From Plectrocnemia conspersa (taxonomy: Eukaryota; Arthropoda; Insecta; Trichoptera; Polycentropodidae), in NCBI GenBank assembly GCA_009617715.1, contig VTFK01000018.1, positions 558,001-622,000 on the forward strand: DNA of 64,000 bases, in the 5' to 3' direction. The translations under genes and the position numbers were made by a program. Below are positions 44,951 through 57,764 of the stretch, in pieces (the first letter of the stretch is position 1; each line of letters opens with the position of its first letter). Below the pieces are notes generated by a model. The model was given only the letters and a program-made list of their open reading frames with translations, ran no database searches and was not told the DNA's origin.

Positions 44951-45229
44951 AGGAATAAGTTTTATTATATATACACATGCGTATCGCACGTTTTGCGGAT
45001 TGTTTTCGTTTGTTATATTTATGAGTGTTTCGAATTTAACCCGTCATAAAATATAATTTAGTGCGCGAAGAAAATTGCGAGCGGTTATTTAAATTATTGG
45101 ATCATAATCGTATTTAAAATCTTCGATCATAAATTCAAGTTCTTGACATAATTAAAATACGCTCAATTTGAAATGTATTATGTAATGAATATTTATGGTA
45201 TGTATCATGATAATCTCAGCCTCACATGG

Positions 45230-45360
45230 GTGTTTTGTGCAACCCGTTACGTTATCGACCGCTGTTGTCTTAATTATTGCGAAAACTTCGCCAAACTTTG
45301 CCTTAGGTTGCATCGTTAATTATAAACGCAAACTATGTTTCATATTTGCACTGTATTAAC
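45230..45360. promoter_or_regulatory. Small candidate regulatory element
   Basis: Complex stretch with GTCTTAATTATTGCG, GCATCGTTAATTATAAACGC (two TAATTA homeodomain cores) and ACCCGTTACG. Flanks are A+T-rich. Inferred. Confidence 0.2.
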
Positions 45361-45794
45361 GCTGTGAACATTCAATTATTCGATGCAAATTCTATTACAG
45401 CGGAATATTATGAAGCTAAATAATTTCACTGAATTCAGAAAGTGCCTGAAATATTTTTTGATTTTCTAATATTTATTTTTTCTATCCACCTATAGATAAA
45501 AGATGTACGAATCAATTCATTGTTTTTTTTCACATCTGAATTTTATGATATATATAATTTATAAATATATAAGTTTCAAATACAAATAAATATTTTAAGC
45601 ATAGTGATCCTTAACCTTTTTCATTAAAATACAATCCGACGAATCAAATATTTTAATATAAAAAATGCTTATATTTAGTTACGGAAATATAACTTTGTTA
45701 ATTTAATTCCAAATAGTACTTCTCGAATAAATATGTTTTAGTTCGTATAAGAATGTATTTTTAGCGGCTTGCGGTTTTAACCCGTATTTATACT
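45361..45794. other. A+T-rich DNA, nothing recognised
   Basis: No feature supported before the family-A repeat. Confidence 0.4.
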
Positions 45795-47290
45795 CAGGCC
45801 TGCCGAGAGAAGAGGGGGGAGAGTAGACAAATTCCCGGGGCCCATTTTCCTTAACGGGCCCGATTCTAGGAAAAAGTAAAAACCTACCTCAAATAATGAA
45901 TCTGAATTAAACTAATTGTTTGAGATGTATATAGTGATGTATTTCAAGTATAAGTTCCTTCAGCCCTTTTTATACATACAATAAAATAAAGGAGCGGAAC
46001 ATTGCCTTCAATACCGCCCACTTTCTAGATGGTACTTTCGCAATAAACATTATTATTTATAGGAACAGATTGTAGTTTTTGACGCGGTCCGTTTGTGTTA
46101 AAATTTGTTTGCAAATTATTGTTAACTCCGATCGAATGCCCGAATTACATAAATTTAATGTTTTTATAGATTGTATTATCAGTAATTTGACAACTGGATT
46201 TAGTGCAGCAAAATAAATAAATTATACACTAAATTTCATGTGGATATTCCTAAAATAAAATAAAAAAAAACAGTCTTTAATCTATCTCGAAAATATTTTT
46301 TAAAATATGTCATTTAGTAAAATCATATAGGAACACATTTTCCCTAGTAGATATATACTTTTACTAGTGAAAATATAAATTATCTGGCCGGTGCTAATAC
46401 AATTATATGATTTTAACTTTCCTATATGTAATAATATATATATATTTACATACCTATCATTATTTATTTACATCCGATGTATAAATGTTACAGTGAAAGT
46501 ATATTTTTTGGTAAATTTTAGTAAATTTCAAATATATTTTCTCCGGTAGATGTAATATTATTACTAGTGGAAATATAATTTAACAGATAGGCGCTAATAT
46601 GCTGCTGTAAAATATTTATAAAGCTTAATTTGATAGTTGCGAAACGTCCATTCGCTGTTCAAACCCAAACCTAACCTAATGAAAGTTCTAAAACCAATTA
46701 TAGTTTTAGAACTCGAATTTAAAATACAAACTAAGCCAACTCATCTCTCGATGTAAAATAAGCGGAAGAATAAGTATAGACATAAATCACTTCTCACATA
46801 TTGCTCTATAGTTTGTCTGCATTTCAATATTACACAATGTTTTAAAAATATGATAGGCATTCTTACCGATATTACTATGGACTTCTAACATAAGAGGGCT
46901 AATCAAAGTATATTCAAACCGAATTTTGGTCAATAGGAGAGCGCAAAAACAATTATCACTTCTCAGAAGGCAAAAATTCACGTCAAAAGCAATAAAATCG
47001 TGTCGGGCCGTCGCTCGGTAACGAGCGTTCCACGTTGCGACGGCGCCGGCACGATTTTATTGCTTTTGACGTGGATTTTTGACTTCTGAGAAGGGATAAT
47101 TGTTTTTTGCGCTCTCCAATTGGGCAAAATTCGGTTTAGATGTACTTTATTGCATTCTCAATCGTAATATTGTTATAAAAGTCTCGAGCGTTTTCACCGC
47201 GATGGCACGATTTTATTGCTTTTGACCTGGACTGGAAATTCACTATATGGCAACACTGAGCAGCAAATAAAACACAATAAATATTTTGAA
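45795..47290 (+). repeat. Repeat family A, longest copy, with foldback
   Basis: Starts CAGGCCTGCCGAGAGAAG and includes the GGAGCGGAACATTGCC block, the CACTAGTAG/AGTGAAAAT internal units, the AAAGTTCTAAAAC hairpin and the foldback at 46916-47137. The tail (GAGCAGCAAATAAAACAC near 47260) is shared with the reversed copy at 20045. About 1.5 kb long. The left end resembles a hAT terminus, but the right end is not an inverted match, so classification is uncertain. Short open frames (46787-46981) belong to the repeat. Confidence 0.7.
46916..47137. repeat. Long inverted repeat with GC-rich hairpin centre
   Basis: Arms 46916-47002 and 47050-47137 are near-exact inverse copies of about 87 bp (AGAGCGCAAAAACAATTATC, AGAAGGCAAAAATTCACG, TCAAAAGCAATAAAATCG). 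The 47-bp centre is GC-rich and itself holds CGCTCGGTAACGAGCG, a 6-bp stem with a GTAA loop, nested in a GCCGTCGC/GCGACGGC pair. A transcript or single strand here would fold into one long hairpin. A third copy of CACGATTTTATTGCTTTTGA lies at 47204-47223. Confidence 0.85.
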
Positions 47291-49060
47291 TAGATATTTT
47301 TAATAAATTTTAACGTCTAATTAATATATTTCCCATAAATAGATTTCAGAAAATATGCTGCAACGGTGCCTAATTTTTATATTTATTTGTAGCATAGAAA
47401 GGGTTAACTCGTACTTAATATTATATATTCAAGAAATTCTATTACGGTATTAAAAAATACATAAAATGCCATTTTTGTCATGAGGTCCGGAATTATTGTT
47501 TTCCCATTTTTATTACAAATTTTTATATATATTTTTAGTTGCATTTGCGGGAGATCTGTATTTTCGTTATTCAAGCGGTCGTTATAATGATCGGCTTTAG
47601 CTGTTTTATATTTCCCATAATAATTAAATATGTCATTTTTTTCATTAAGCCCGGAATCATTGTTTTTCCATGGCCCGAGTTCGCTCTCGGCGGCCCTGGC
47701 TATTATAAATAGCATAAATGTAATTTAGCAAATCTCAATATCATAGCTCAAATTTAGCTCTTAACAGCAAATGATTTTTTGGTCTGATAACCAAGAGAAG
47801 TTGAACAATGCTACTCTATCATATTTAATTATTTACTCATGACTGACGAGCTATTTAAAAAATATATTATTAGATTGACACTGTTGTAAATAACAGGTGT
47901 TAAGCCAAAGTGTTACAGAGTGTAACAATACTTCAGACAAATATTCAAAGCTTGGCATAAAAAAATAATCTGTTTTTAATAATTGCTTATAATCTTTATT
48001 AAGAGTATCATACTCGTATATTTTATCGTAGCATGTAGTATATTTTATTTATAATATTAAGTATATTAGTAATGTAAAAAATGCAGCATTGTGCATAGTT
48101 TCTGTACGAAAGTGCCGCAGAAATAATCTATGAACTATATGAGCAAAAGCAATAAGTATCCAAAACTGTTTTTTATTGAAAACATGATTAATATATTCAT
48201 TATTTCATTCGCGACTAACTTCGTGCGTTTTACATGGATCTGTGTTTATTATATTAATTTTAACCAACGATTGACATGCAGTTTGGATCTGTTTTTTTAT
48301 TAAATGATATGGAATTGAACTCTCTTACATAGTTCTATTATTAGCAGTAAACTCTATTGATAAACAAATATGGATGCCATGTATAACATTATATATACAA
48401 TTTAAAAAGTCGTAACCATATTTTTTACCGCTTGTAAATATTGTCGTATTTTATAAAGTCATACAGATTCACTATCTAAACAAAGCTAAATTTAAAACCA
48501 TTAATAATATATGTATATTCATGATTTTGTGCATTTTATGGGGTTCTGGATTTTTATTATATTAATTTACACCCACAAATGACTTCAATCTGTATTATTC
48601 AATCTGATCCCTGAATTTACCAATTACGACAATTTTAATATATATTAAAAAAATCGACGATAAGTGAACCTTGACGACTTTTTAATCAGTTTATAAAAAA
48701 CTCCAAACATACGATGCGTCGTATAATAAATACATAAAATAATAACAAATATTGATGAAAAACATGTGTTTTTACAATACTGATTTTAAATATATTATAA
48801 TTTAAAACTGTTTTTTAATATGACAACATATTGTATAAACTAGTTTTATTTAGTAATTGTGTAAATCTTTTTTGTATCATTATATTTTTATTTTAATAAA
48901 ATAAAAACATATTTAGAGAATAAATCAGCGCTTAAGAAATTATTATAAATTTTAACTTAGGAAAACTTTTGTATATTTAAAAGTATATTTTTCACAATTT
49001 GCAGGATATTTATTTTAGAATATATAAAAATAAATATGTATTATAGATAGTAAAAATGTT
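47291..49060. other. A+T-rich DNA with one unrecognised frame
   Basis: The minus strand has a 103-residue open frame at 47404-47715, with a hydrophilic first half (WKNNDSGLNEKNDIFNYYGK) and hydrophobic end. I do not recognise it, and it may be a decayed transposon protein or chance. No other feature is visible. Confidence 0.3.
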
Positions 49061-49066
49061 TATTAA

Positions 49067-49375
49067 TTGTCTCTAGTATTATATTATAAATCTTTCAGCA
49101 CTAATTGGCAATGCTTTCTGACGCGTTCTAAGTCATCTCAAATTTCGCACAACGCTGTCAAACGCACACATATCGTAATCGTACTTGACCAAGATAAATC
49201 TCTAAAACTACATTATAGTGTACAAACACACAATCATTTTGCAATACTGAGTCAGTTCAATGTCTTAGAGCCGCAGTCCCTTCACTCGATTGTGCCAATG
49301 TTTGCCTCTAACGTTGCACGCTTTATTGTGTGCCGACACTTTGAGAAACTGTGGAACATACATACACCATAATCT
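49067..49375. other. Moderately complex stretch, possible conserved non-coding DNA
   Basis: A 101-residue plus frame is open through non-repetitive, more balanced sequence, but it has no recognisable motifs. The first 20 residues are in A+T-rich DNA. I cannot decide between exon and non-coding element. Confidence 0.2.
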
Positions 49376-51300
49376 ACATCGATGTTTACAATGTATTATT
49401 TGCTTTTGTAATTTTGCTAAAAGTTTTTTTGTACGACTTGTTTAGAAACGTTTGTTCCTAGCAAATGTTTATGTAGGTTTATTTGTATGTGTGCATGTGT
49501 TTTATATTATAAAATATGCCAAGAAGATAATCTTTCACGTCATCTCAATCTGGGGTACCTAAAGGGTTTATTAATGACGCAATTTGAATTCCCATTAAGT
49601 CAGCAGATTTTCGCTCGAGGGATCATAATCAACTACCTTATAATCTTTTGTCGACATTTTATATATTATATAATAATGTTTTACTTAGATAATTAAAAAC
49701 CACTGTATAATTTATTACACATGAAAGATTTAGGTTGCAAAACATACATTTTATATTATATTTTGCGATAAAAATATTTGTGCTAATTTAACATACACGT
49801 GTAAAACTTATTAACACATATCTTGAAGATTGTTTTTAAAATATTTTATCGTAGAATAATTTATTATTAACTTATTTTATAAACAATCTGTTATCATAAT
49901 TTATTATTCTCACGTATGCATATAAATATTTTTAATAAACAGAAATGATTTAGAGCAGCGACTCTTAAAATTAAAACTTAAATAATGAAGAAAACGAGAG
50001 CAAATAAATATCAGCTGTAATCAACATAGGTTAATGACTCGAATTGAGTACATAAATATAAAACCGTGTCTCTTGAAAAATTAACTTAGTATTAAAACGG
50101 ATATTATCAATATGCTGTTTAAAACCAGAAATGTTTCGGTCGATGCATAATAAGCTTTTGATTGACCAAGGTTAAGTTTTTTACACTAATGGTCATATAA
50201 CTTAAGTGAGAGGTCGAAGCCCTTTCTAGGGCGGTAACTCAGTCGATAGCTATCCAAATATAGCGGTAAAAAGTAATTAAATTTCAGTTAAATGTGTCAC
50301 GTTTGAGTGCACAGGTAAATTTTAAAAGATTGATTATAAAAGCCGGTAATTAGTACGCCTGTCAGTAACTGTTATGTATGACGTATTGCTATTTATATTA
50401 AATGGCTTTCGTGCTATATTGCAATAATCGATGCAGCTTTAATAAAAATGTACTAGCTCCAATTGCAAGACATTTCAAGGCTGTGTTTAATTAATTTATT
50501 AAAAAATAATTAATTATGTTGTATGTATTTTTGGGTCAATTTATTGCGTTGTATAGGAATGCTATATTTTTTAATTGTGTGTATCTTTGATCCAATTTCA
50601 TTTACTTAACAATTTATAAGTATACTTATAAATCAAAATTCAAGTGAACGTTAAACAAATTTGTGCATATTAATTATATGTAGATGAGATAAACATATTA
50701 AGTTGTATGTGTTCTCAGCGGCACTTACGCATAATATCTTGCTTAAGGATAAAAATTTAAGAACATACGGAAAATTATTGAATAAAAATCCCCTATTACA
50801 TTAAAAAGAATATCGTTCTTGGAATTGTGAAAATTTCCTATATAATATTTGATTATCAAACAATTGGGTAAATTTTTAATATAATCTCATGTCTTGTTTG
50901 TGTAAAAAAATGTTGAAACTAATTTTTATTTTCAATGTCAAAAAAACGTTAAACATAAAATTATGTTGATAATTTTGTTTATTCAACAGTCAAGGCTTAT
51001 AAAATACATTTGCGTATTTTTAATATTTATATTATATGATAACATAGTAAATTTTTAAACATAAATATAATTCACTTAAATCAAATTTTCACTACTTCAC
51101 CTTCTACTATCATCTTAACATAAACATTTGACTATCGACTCATCCGAATGGCCTATTTCAGCGATTTAACGATCTTTTACTATTATAGTTTATGCGTTTC
51201 ATGAACTTAGTTTGTAAGTTAAATATTGCACTCTCAATATGTACTCATATATATATAGATTAATACAACATAAAAATGGTTTGGTTGTTCACGACGCATA
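49376..51300. other. A+T-rich DNA, nothing firmly recognised
   Basis: 50205-50290 (GAGAGGTCGAAGCCCTTTCT, GGGCGGTAACTCAGTCGA) is slightly GC-richer and faintly SINE-like, without a B box. The rest is A+T-rich. Confidence 0.4.
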
Positions 51301-51308
51301 AACCTTTA

Positions 51309-52420
51309 TGCCTGTACTACACTCTATGGAAGTTGGCCAAGGTTGGCCAAAGACGGAGAATATAGTGGGCTACTTCGGTCGAGTTCGGTTCTGCCCGCTC
51401 TAAAATCTCTCGGTAGTTGTCCGAGGTTATCGAGAACGGGAGAATTCAGTCGACATGGCCAGCTTCGAGCGCTCCCGAACATTGTCGGCATTATATTCCG
51501 AGTCAAAGGGACCGAAGTTGGAGTTGCTCTTTCGAGCGCGAGCGGTGAGATACTTCCCCTTTCGCTCTCTCGCGTGTTAAGTGACGAGAGTGAGAGAGAT
51601 AATAATAATGTTGTTTCGCAAACTGAGATAGAACGAGTAACTCTGTTAAATTTCAGTATCCTATTGTCAACACGCATGTCGAGCGCTGCATCGTGATCAC
51701 GTGGTCAAGTTATAATATCACATGCTTATTGAGGACTTGATTGTTAACATGCTTTTATGAAACTCAATCTTCAACAAACTCTTACTGACATCTTTGAATA
51801 TTTTAGGGCACCAAAAGGGATTAATTAAATGTTTAATATTATATTATTCTAACAGATATCGTTATTAATTTTTTTTCATATAAAATTAAATAATTAGTGT
51901 TACTTGATTTTGTTAAAAAAATCTTTTCCGATATTGTATTTTCCTAGATCGGTTTCTATTAATGTCACACCCTAACGAATTCTTATTTAGAATCGATGGC
52001 GACAAGTTCTAGGATAGTCACAGATGTGGTGTTCGTATTCTGAAGTATCATTTTTATACCTTATGCCATTTTTCAAAAGCCGACAAAGTTTTTGCGTAAA
52101 CTGAATGTTTACTACTGAAAAGTTTTCACTGATATTGTATTGGTAACAGCCCACACAAACTTTTATAATTGTCAGTAACGTAATTTTAATAATATGACAA
52201 TTTAAAAATTGCGATTATTTGGCACATTTTTCGATCGCATATGTATATGCATATGCCGGCTGTACGTGACAGAAGCCGCCGTTCGGACGTCATTCACGGT
52301 CACTGTCCAGACGGCATATGAAATTTGCGACAGTGTGGTCGCTTACTCGAAGTCGTAGATATCGGTCGACTTCAGTTGTAACTTCGGTTCGGACAACTTC
52401 CAGAGAGTGTAGTGCAGGCA
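51309..52420 (-). mobile_element. Harbinger-like MITE, complete (1.1 kb), matching TTA flanks
   Basis: Reverse orientation relative to 39993-40998. Termini TGCCTGTACTACACTCTATG and the inverse CCAGAGAGTGTAGTGCAGGCA-type end. The flanking trinucleotides are TTA on both sides (51306-51308 and 52421-52423), supporting a 3-bp TWA duplication. Both GC-rich arms and the A+T centre are present. The open frames on both strands at 51324-51696 are mirror images of repeat sequence and are not genes. Confidence 0.85.
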
Positions 52421-52423
52421 TTA

Positions 52424-52815
52424 TAATACATTTTTAAAGGGACATTGCAATGTTTATATGATTCAATACTTAATATCAAAGAAAATGTAAACCATATCAA
52501 TCATTATATTTTGGCCACTAAATATCTTAACTTCTTTAATCCACTGCATTATTTAGGTTTTATACAAAATGAACCAGTGGTATTTTATTAACACTGGATA
52601 CTTTTAATACAAAAATATATTTAGCGAGTTTATTTATATTATACTTATATAAGTGTTTTTATTAAAAAAAATTCTCAAACAATACCAAAATCAATAATAC
52701 TTATTTCTCGAGAAATTTGTTGATTTTTCGAAAATTTTCATAAAGCTATTTTTTGTTAAAATTTGAATTTGTACGAATATTTTAATGTTTTACAATCGCT
52801 GCATTTTTCAATACC
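52424..52815. other. A+T-rich DNA, nothing recognised
   Basis: No feature supported. Confidence 0.4.
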
Positions 52816-52819
52816 GTTG

Positions 52820-53095
52820 CATAAGAAAGGGTGTCTCCATGCCAGATGTTTGAAAATATGCATTGTTTCGTGAAAACTTTTAATATATGTCAGAAGTATT
52901 TAAATATCGAAAAATTGTTCACGATTTTTTTCTTATATTTGCTTTGGTAATCTATGAACTATAATAATGATTAAATAAGAAAACCACTCTGTGTGGGAAT
53001 CGGCAGATTGAAAAAATCTATGGAGGCTTTTCACAGAGATGCCATAAAATTTGCATTTCAGTGAACTTAAATCTCGTTTTTTCAATATACAAAAT
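52820..53095 (+). repeat. Interspersed repeat R, copy 2
   Basis: Inverse match of 10985-11272 (see that entry): TCCATGCCAGATG, CAGATTGAAAAAATC, GGCTTTTCACAGAG, GCCATAAAATTTGC and ACTTAAATCTCGTTTTTTC. Class unknown. Confidence 0.65.
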
Positions 53096-53475
53096 AGATA
53101 TTTTTACCTTTAAGTTTTAGGGGCGTAGCCCTAGGGGTGGTTGACCTCGCGGCCAATGAGACTCTTAGATGGACTTTTTATTAAGTAATATTTACATTCG
53201 ACTATTGACATATAAAATAGCAACAGAAAATATTGATTAAGCTCGAAATTTCAGATTGCAATTAAAATAAATAAATAATAAGCGAAAAGACATGAACTTA
53301 ATGTTATCTAGAATCTTTAAATAATTAAAATATGAACATGTAAGGAAATTATTCTCAGACTATTTAATATCTCCATGGATTCTATGGACTCCCGAGGGTC
53401 CATATAATATTTAGAATCCACAACTCCATTGAATAAATTGAACATTAATCACAAAAAATAACGTAACATGCCCTA
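53096..53475. other. Intergenic DNA, nothing recognised
   Basis: A small GC-rich patch at 53120-53160 (GGGGCGTAGCCCTAGGGGTG) has no match elsewhere in the window. The rest is A+T-rich. Confidence 0.35.
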
Positions 53476-53479
53476 ATAA

Positions 53480-53720
53480 AATTTCTAAAACTGCAGTTAG
53501 TTTTAAAACTTTGATTAGGTTATGTTGGGTCTGGGAAATTCATGTAGGTTAGGTTGAGTTTGATTAGAAAATGGACTTTTAACTACAGTTTACAGTATCA
53601 TATAATTTATCAGTTAAAGTATATTTTAGCTAGTAGGAATATAAATATACAGGTAAAACTGTATCCAGCAATGATTTTACTGAAACTGGTATTGCACTTT
53701 ACTGTAACATTACTGCTTTG
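53480..53720 (-). repeat. Fragment of repeat family A/B
   Basis: Aligns with 26385-26620: TTTCTAAAACTGCAGTTAG (decayed hairpin), GATTAGGTTATGTTGGG, TATATTTTAGCTAGTAGG, then ACTTTACTGTAACATT. No ends preserved. Confidence 0.55.
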
Positions 53721-54680
53721 TCTGCGCTAATTTTTCCATACATCGTCACTCCGTAAGATGGTTTGTAAAAAATAAATTTAATTTTCTCAGTAGCGAATGG
53801 CATTTGCGTAATTCTACCGATTTGACTTCTTAAATATTATGCTAATGTACTTATAAACTGCAAAAAAGTCTCACGTTGAAATGTTTTATTCATAAGTATT
53901 CGCACCAATGTCATTCTGAAGTTAATAGAATTCTTAAAATATATTCAAACGCTGCAGAATTTGCGTAATAGTTACTTTAAAGAGCAACAATTAATGATTG
54001 ATGAAATTGTTTAAAAGTATTTTTGTACAATAATCTAAATCTTATGCAACGCCAAATATATTATAATTCAAATATCATAGTATGACGAATGCGTTTTACT
54101 AAAGACGTTCCTGCCGGGTTACTTTTGTGTCAAGTACCCGCCTACGCGTATGACTTAATAGCGTAATATTTAGATTTTCGCGCTTGTGCTTAAACTTTCT
54201 TTTGAGTCCTGTCGCTGATATACGCTTATGATCGATGAACCCGACATTTTTTTTTTATAATGTTTAGTAATAGTCTTTCAGCTGCAATTGCAGCAAGGCA
54301 TTAAGATCTGAATTCCGTAATATATTCATTAAATTTATACTAGCAGTCCTTGGAGATGTATACCCAAATATTTTACGCTCACTTTCTATTTTATGTAGTT
54401 TTGTTACTTTTAAGGGGTTTGCGCAATGGTTTTGTATTTTAATTGCAATTAGTTTGAGACAAATATTTATAACAATTTATTTTAAATACTAATATCTTTA
54501 GTGTATATAATGAGGAAGAACGGACCGAGATAACTAATTATCAGTGCTCAGTTCAAGTGATTCCTTTAAATTTAAACGGTGTAATATTATTATGTATTTG
54601 TCAACTAATGTTTCCACTGAAAATATACTTTGCGAGCCGCATTCATATATTAATGGAAACCACTGGAATAAATAATAAAA
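53721..54680. other. Mixed intergenic DNA, nothing recognised
   Basis: A stretch at 54100-54250 is more complex (TACCCGCCTACGCGTATGAC) and could be a small conserved element. No gene is visible. Confidence 0.3.
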
Positions 54681-54689
54681 TTTCAGGGT

Positions 54690-54910
54690 CCTTCACAGAC
54701 CCACGCGATCATCCCTCGTCCCCATAACTTTGACAGCACTTTATCCACATTTCAAATGAAGGGGTCGTAAACTCTGAAAGTGAAACTACGAATGCTGTCA
54801 AGGCATCAGCTGGTGGATGGAGCGCATAACGGCTCTTTTGTACCGGTGCTTTACTTCTGGCTCAGTACACGGTTGATACGCGACCGTACCGCACGCGTTC
54901 GGGGGTATAA
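54690..54910. promoter_or_regulatory. GC-rich island, candidate regulatory element
   Basis: Non-repetitive GC-rich stretch with CCACGCGATCATCCC, GGCATCAGCTGGTGG (E-box CAGCTG) and CGACCGTACCGCACGCG. It sits alone in A+T-rich DNA. Inferred regulatory. Confidence 0.25.
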
Positions 54911-56310
54911 AATAATTTATACCAGTATACTATTAAACCGCAGGTGACCAGTGTATCATAATTATAAAATACCAGTATATTTATATACGCATTAGTACGT
55001 ATTTGTGCGTGGAATCGTTAAAAAGCGCATTTTTTACTATATGCTAATAATATGTACAGTACAACTAACAAATACAGTGAATGTGTTAAAATGTACTATT
55101 TTACATTTATGGTGTAAAATACTCTTAGAAGTGGATGTTATTGTTACATTATTATTTTTGAAGTCTTGACACATTTTCGACTTAGCTTACATGTTTATTA
55201 TTTTTAATAATATAAATATTTATATATAGATATATATATAGATGGTTATTAAATATGTACTGAACCAATTAACTATTAGCATTTGTATAAGGCACAACAA
55301 TACTGATAAATAAGTGATATATAGTTCAGTTATTTTTTTCCTCGTTGACCAATATAATTAGTGTAAATTAACCTTTAGGCTATAGAATCGACTGCAATCG
55401 TCTTCGTAATTTTGCTTTAACTTTCGCTTTGTCGATTCGTATTGTAGTGTCATTTTGATAATTTACAATAATTATTGCTCAATTATTATATCGCTAATAA
55501 TGTTGCAGCTTCATAGATATTTTGTTACAATTATTAAATGCTGTCTATTGCATTTTTAATAACCTATGATAATGTTTTTAAATACTATGGGTAGATAATA
55601 AATTACTATAATACAAATATTTTAAATGCAAACTTAGTAAGACATCGAAAACAGTATTGACTTTCGTTTTCTATTGAAAATGCATTGGAAATAAATTATT
55701 AAGTTCTGCTGTGTTAGTAATAGTAGGCCAGAATTTTTTTTAATAGTGTTTATATTCGGCAGATAATTCGCGTAATAAGTTTGCTTCTAAGAAATAATTT
55801 TGAGATTTTGCTGCTGCAGAATTTATTATATTTTATCACTAAATTATGATATGAATTGAACAAAAAATGCTGTAGGAAAAAATAAGGTCATATTAAAACC
55901 TTACAAAAAATTTTGTAATATTAAAACGACCGATTGAAAAAATTACGTAAAAAGATGTTTCGTAAATTGTTGATGTTACAGAAAATAAATCAGATCTCAA
56001 TAGAAAGGACTTTTTCTCTATTGAGATACATTAAATAAATTATGTTCCTAAAATAGTTAAATAGCAATATAATAAAGTAATTGATGTTTTTTATATATAT
56101 ACAGCTATCGTGCATATTATAATGTTGATTTGACCTTGAATTCATGATTTTAACTATTTTTCTATAGTTTTCATATCAACATTAAAAATTCTAGGGCCAC
56201 ATTGTAAGCGTATACATAACATGCAAATATGCATCATTTTTTTTTTATATCGATGCAAAACGCGTTTCTTATGAATATGTATTAAATATGCATAATTTAT
56301 GACAAAAGTG
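54911..56310. other. A+T-rich DNA, nothing recognised
   Basis: Low complexity with a TA/TATAGA microsatellite at about 55215-55245. No gene or repeat could be supported. Confidence 0.45.
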
Positions 56311-56352
56311 ACGTTTCTCAAATGTTTCTGAATATTAAAAAAATATTTAAGT

Positions 56353-56649
56353 GTGTGTATTGTGGGAAATGTTATTCTGGTATATTCTCATATCAGCCGC
56401 TGTCTAATTATCAGAATGAGCGTGCGAACGTCGTCCTTGCCGTCCGTCACACTGGTTGGTCACCCCTGGCTCGACAAGAAACCGTTCTTCGAGTACAAAA
56501 AAATAACACATGCACATACATTAAAAGAGCCCGCGGCGGTGCAGCCGGCGGCTACTGTTTCTGAATTAATGTTCTATCGGCTTATTTGGAATTCAAATGA
56601 TTTTCTGTTTTCGAAGCGATCCAGATTCTCTTGTATGTCTGTTATATAA
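56353..56649 (+). CDS. Possible coding exon, unrecognised
   Basis: A plus frame of 98 residues. The GC-rich core (56416-56565) reads plausibly as protein: MSVRTSSLPSVTLVGHPWLD, then KKPFFEY and PAAVQPAATVSEL. An internal ATG at 56416 follows a splice-acceptor-like TCTAATTATCAG. The overlapping frame 56322-56564 is also open, which weakens the case. I do not know the family. It could be an exon, a 5' coding end, or a GC-rich regulatory island. The first 21 residues come from A+T-rich DNA and are probably not coding. Confidence 0.2.
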   Translation: MCIVGNVILVYSHISRCLIIRMSVRTSSLPSVTLVGHPWLDKKPFFEYKKITHAHTLKEPAAVQPAATVSELMFYRLIWNSNDFLFSKRSRFSCMSVI

Positions 56650-57750
56650 CAATATAGTCTCAGGAGGGTTTTGGAAGCTGATTCAACGTGGCACGTGAAG
56701 TGCAACTGCAAAGAGAGATATCGAGTGCAATGAACGCACCCGACCTGCAACGCCTCACTCTCAGATGTTTCACATAAATTGACTATAGTGATCATTTTTT
56801 AATTCTTGCTTATAAGTGACACCATAAAATCCTGTATGTTTTAACATGTATATCATAAAACATTACACACTTCAATATTAACAAAATTTAACTCAAAGGT
56901 TTGTGTTATAATTTATAAATTTAACCGACACCTCTCAACATTTTCATTTTAAATTTAGGTATCAATAATCAATTATTATTATAAAAAATATAATATACGT
57001 ATGTTGTTTAGAGCCATTAGTTAATGAAAACGGTTCGGTAGATAAGTGTGCACTTATCGGTCATGACCACTCCGAATTTTATTCCCATTGTATGTAGAAA
57101 CGTAGTGACATTTGCGGCACATGACCGATAACAAAACTATGATATATAAAATGCGACGTATCTTAAAACATTAATTGATTATGCTTAGTTCAAAAAAATG
57201 TTTTATTTTAAGCTATAACTTAAATTGACTAGTTTATGTAGATTTTCATCAACAAATAAAAAAGCAAATCTAACTAAACTTTTTCTAGCCTAATAAGAAA
57301 ACTCGCGAGTGAACTAATTTGTATATTTACACAATATTATAAATTTAAAAAAAAATCTGACCCATAACATTTGACAGTCGTTTAATATGTAAAATCGCGC
57401 TGAATCTGAAAATGTCTAAAATTAATACATAAGTAGCACAGTTTTCGAGATTTAAATTTACGTATTTTTCATTCTGAAAAAAGTGTTTTTACTTAATTGC
57501 AAATATCTCCTGTTTAAATTGACCGATTGCAAATTATTTTATATCAAATTAAAGGTAATTAAATTTTCTACACTTTTCAATCAGGTTATTGGTTTAAGCA
57601 CTATTTATAAATTTATCGACGATTTTAGATCATAAGAATTTTTTTATTGTACTGTAAATTACATCGAACGTTTGATTACGAACTATGATAAAATATATAC
57701 TACATGATTCCCATATCACTTCCATTACTTACTTTATTCTTATTCTTTAC
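56650..57750. other. Mostly A+T-rich DNA, nothing recognised
   Basis: 56670-56770 is GC-richer without clear motifs. A stretch at 57030-57130 has CACTTATCGGTCATGACC and a near-inverse GACATTTGCGGCACATGACCG. No gene is visible. Confidence 0.35.
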
Positions 57751-57764
57751 ATTTTATAGAAATA

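Noticed and set aside
47404..47715. 103-residue minus-strand frame
   Set aside because: Not recognised; no homologous copy in the window; could be a transposon remnant, but nothing supports this.
51324..51696. Two overlapping 117-residue frames on opposite strands
   Set aside because: They are mirror frames within the GC-rich arm of a MITE and recur in other copies, so they are repeat sequence, not genes.
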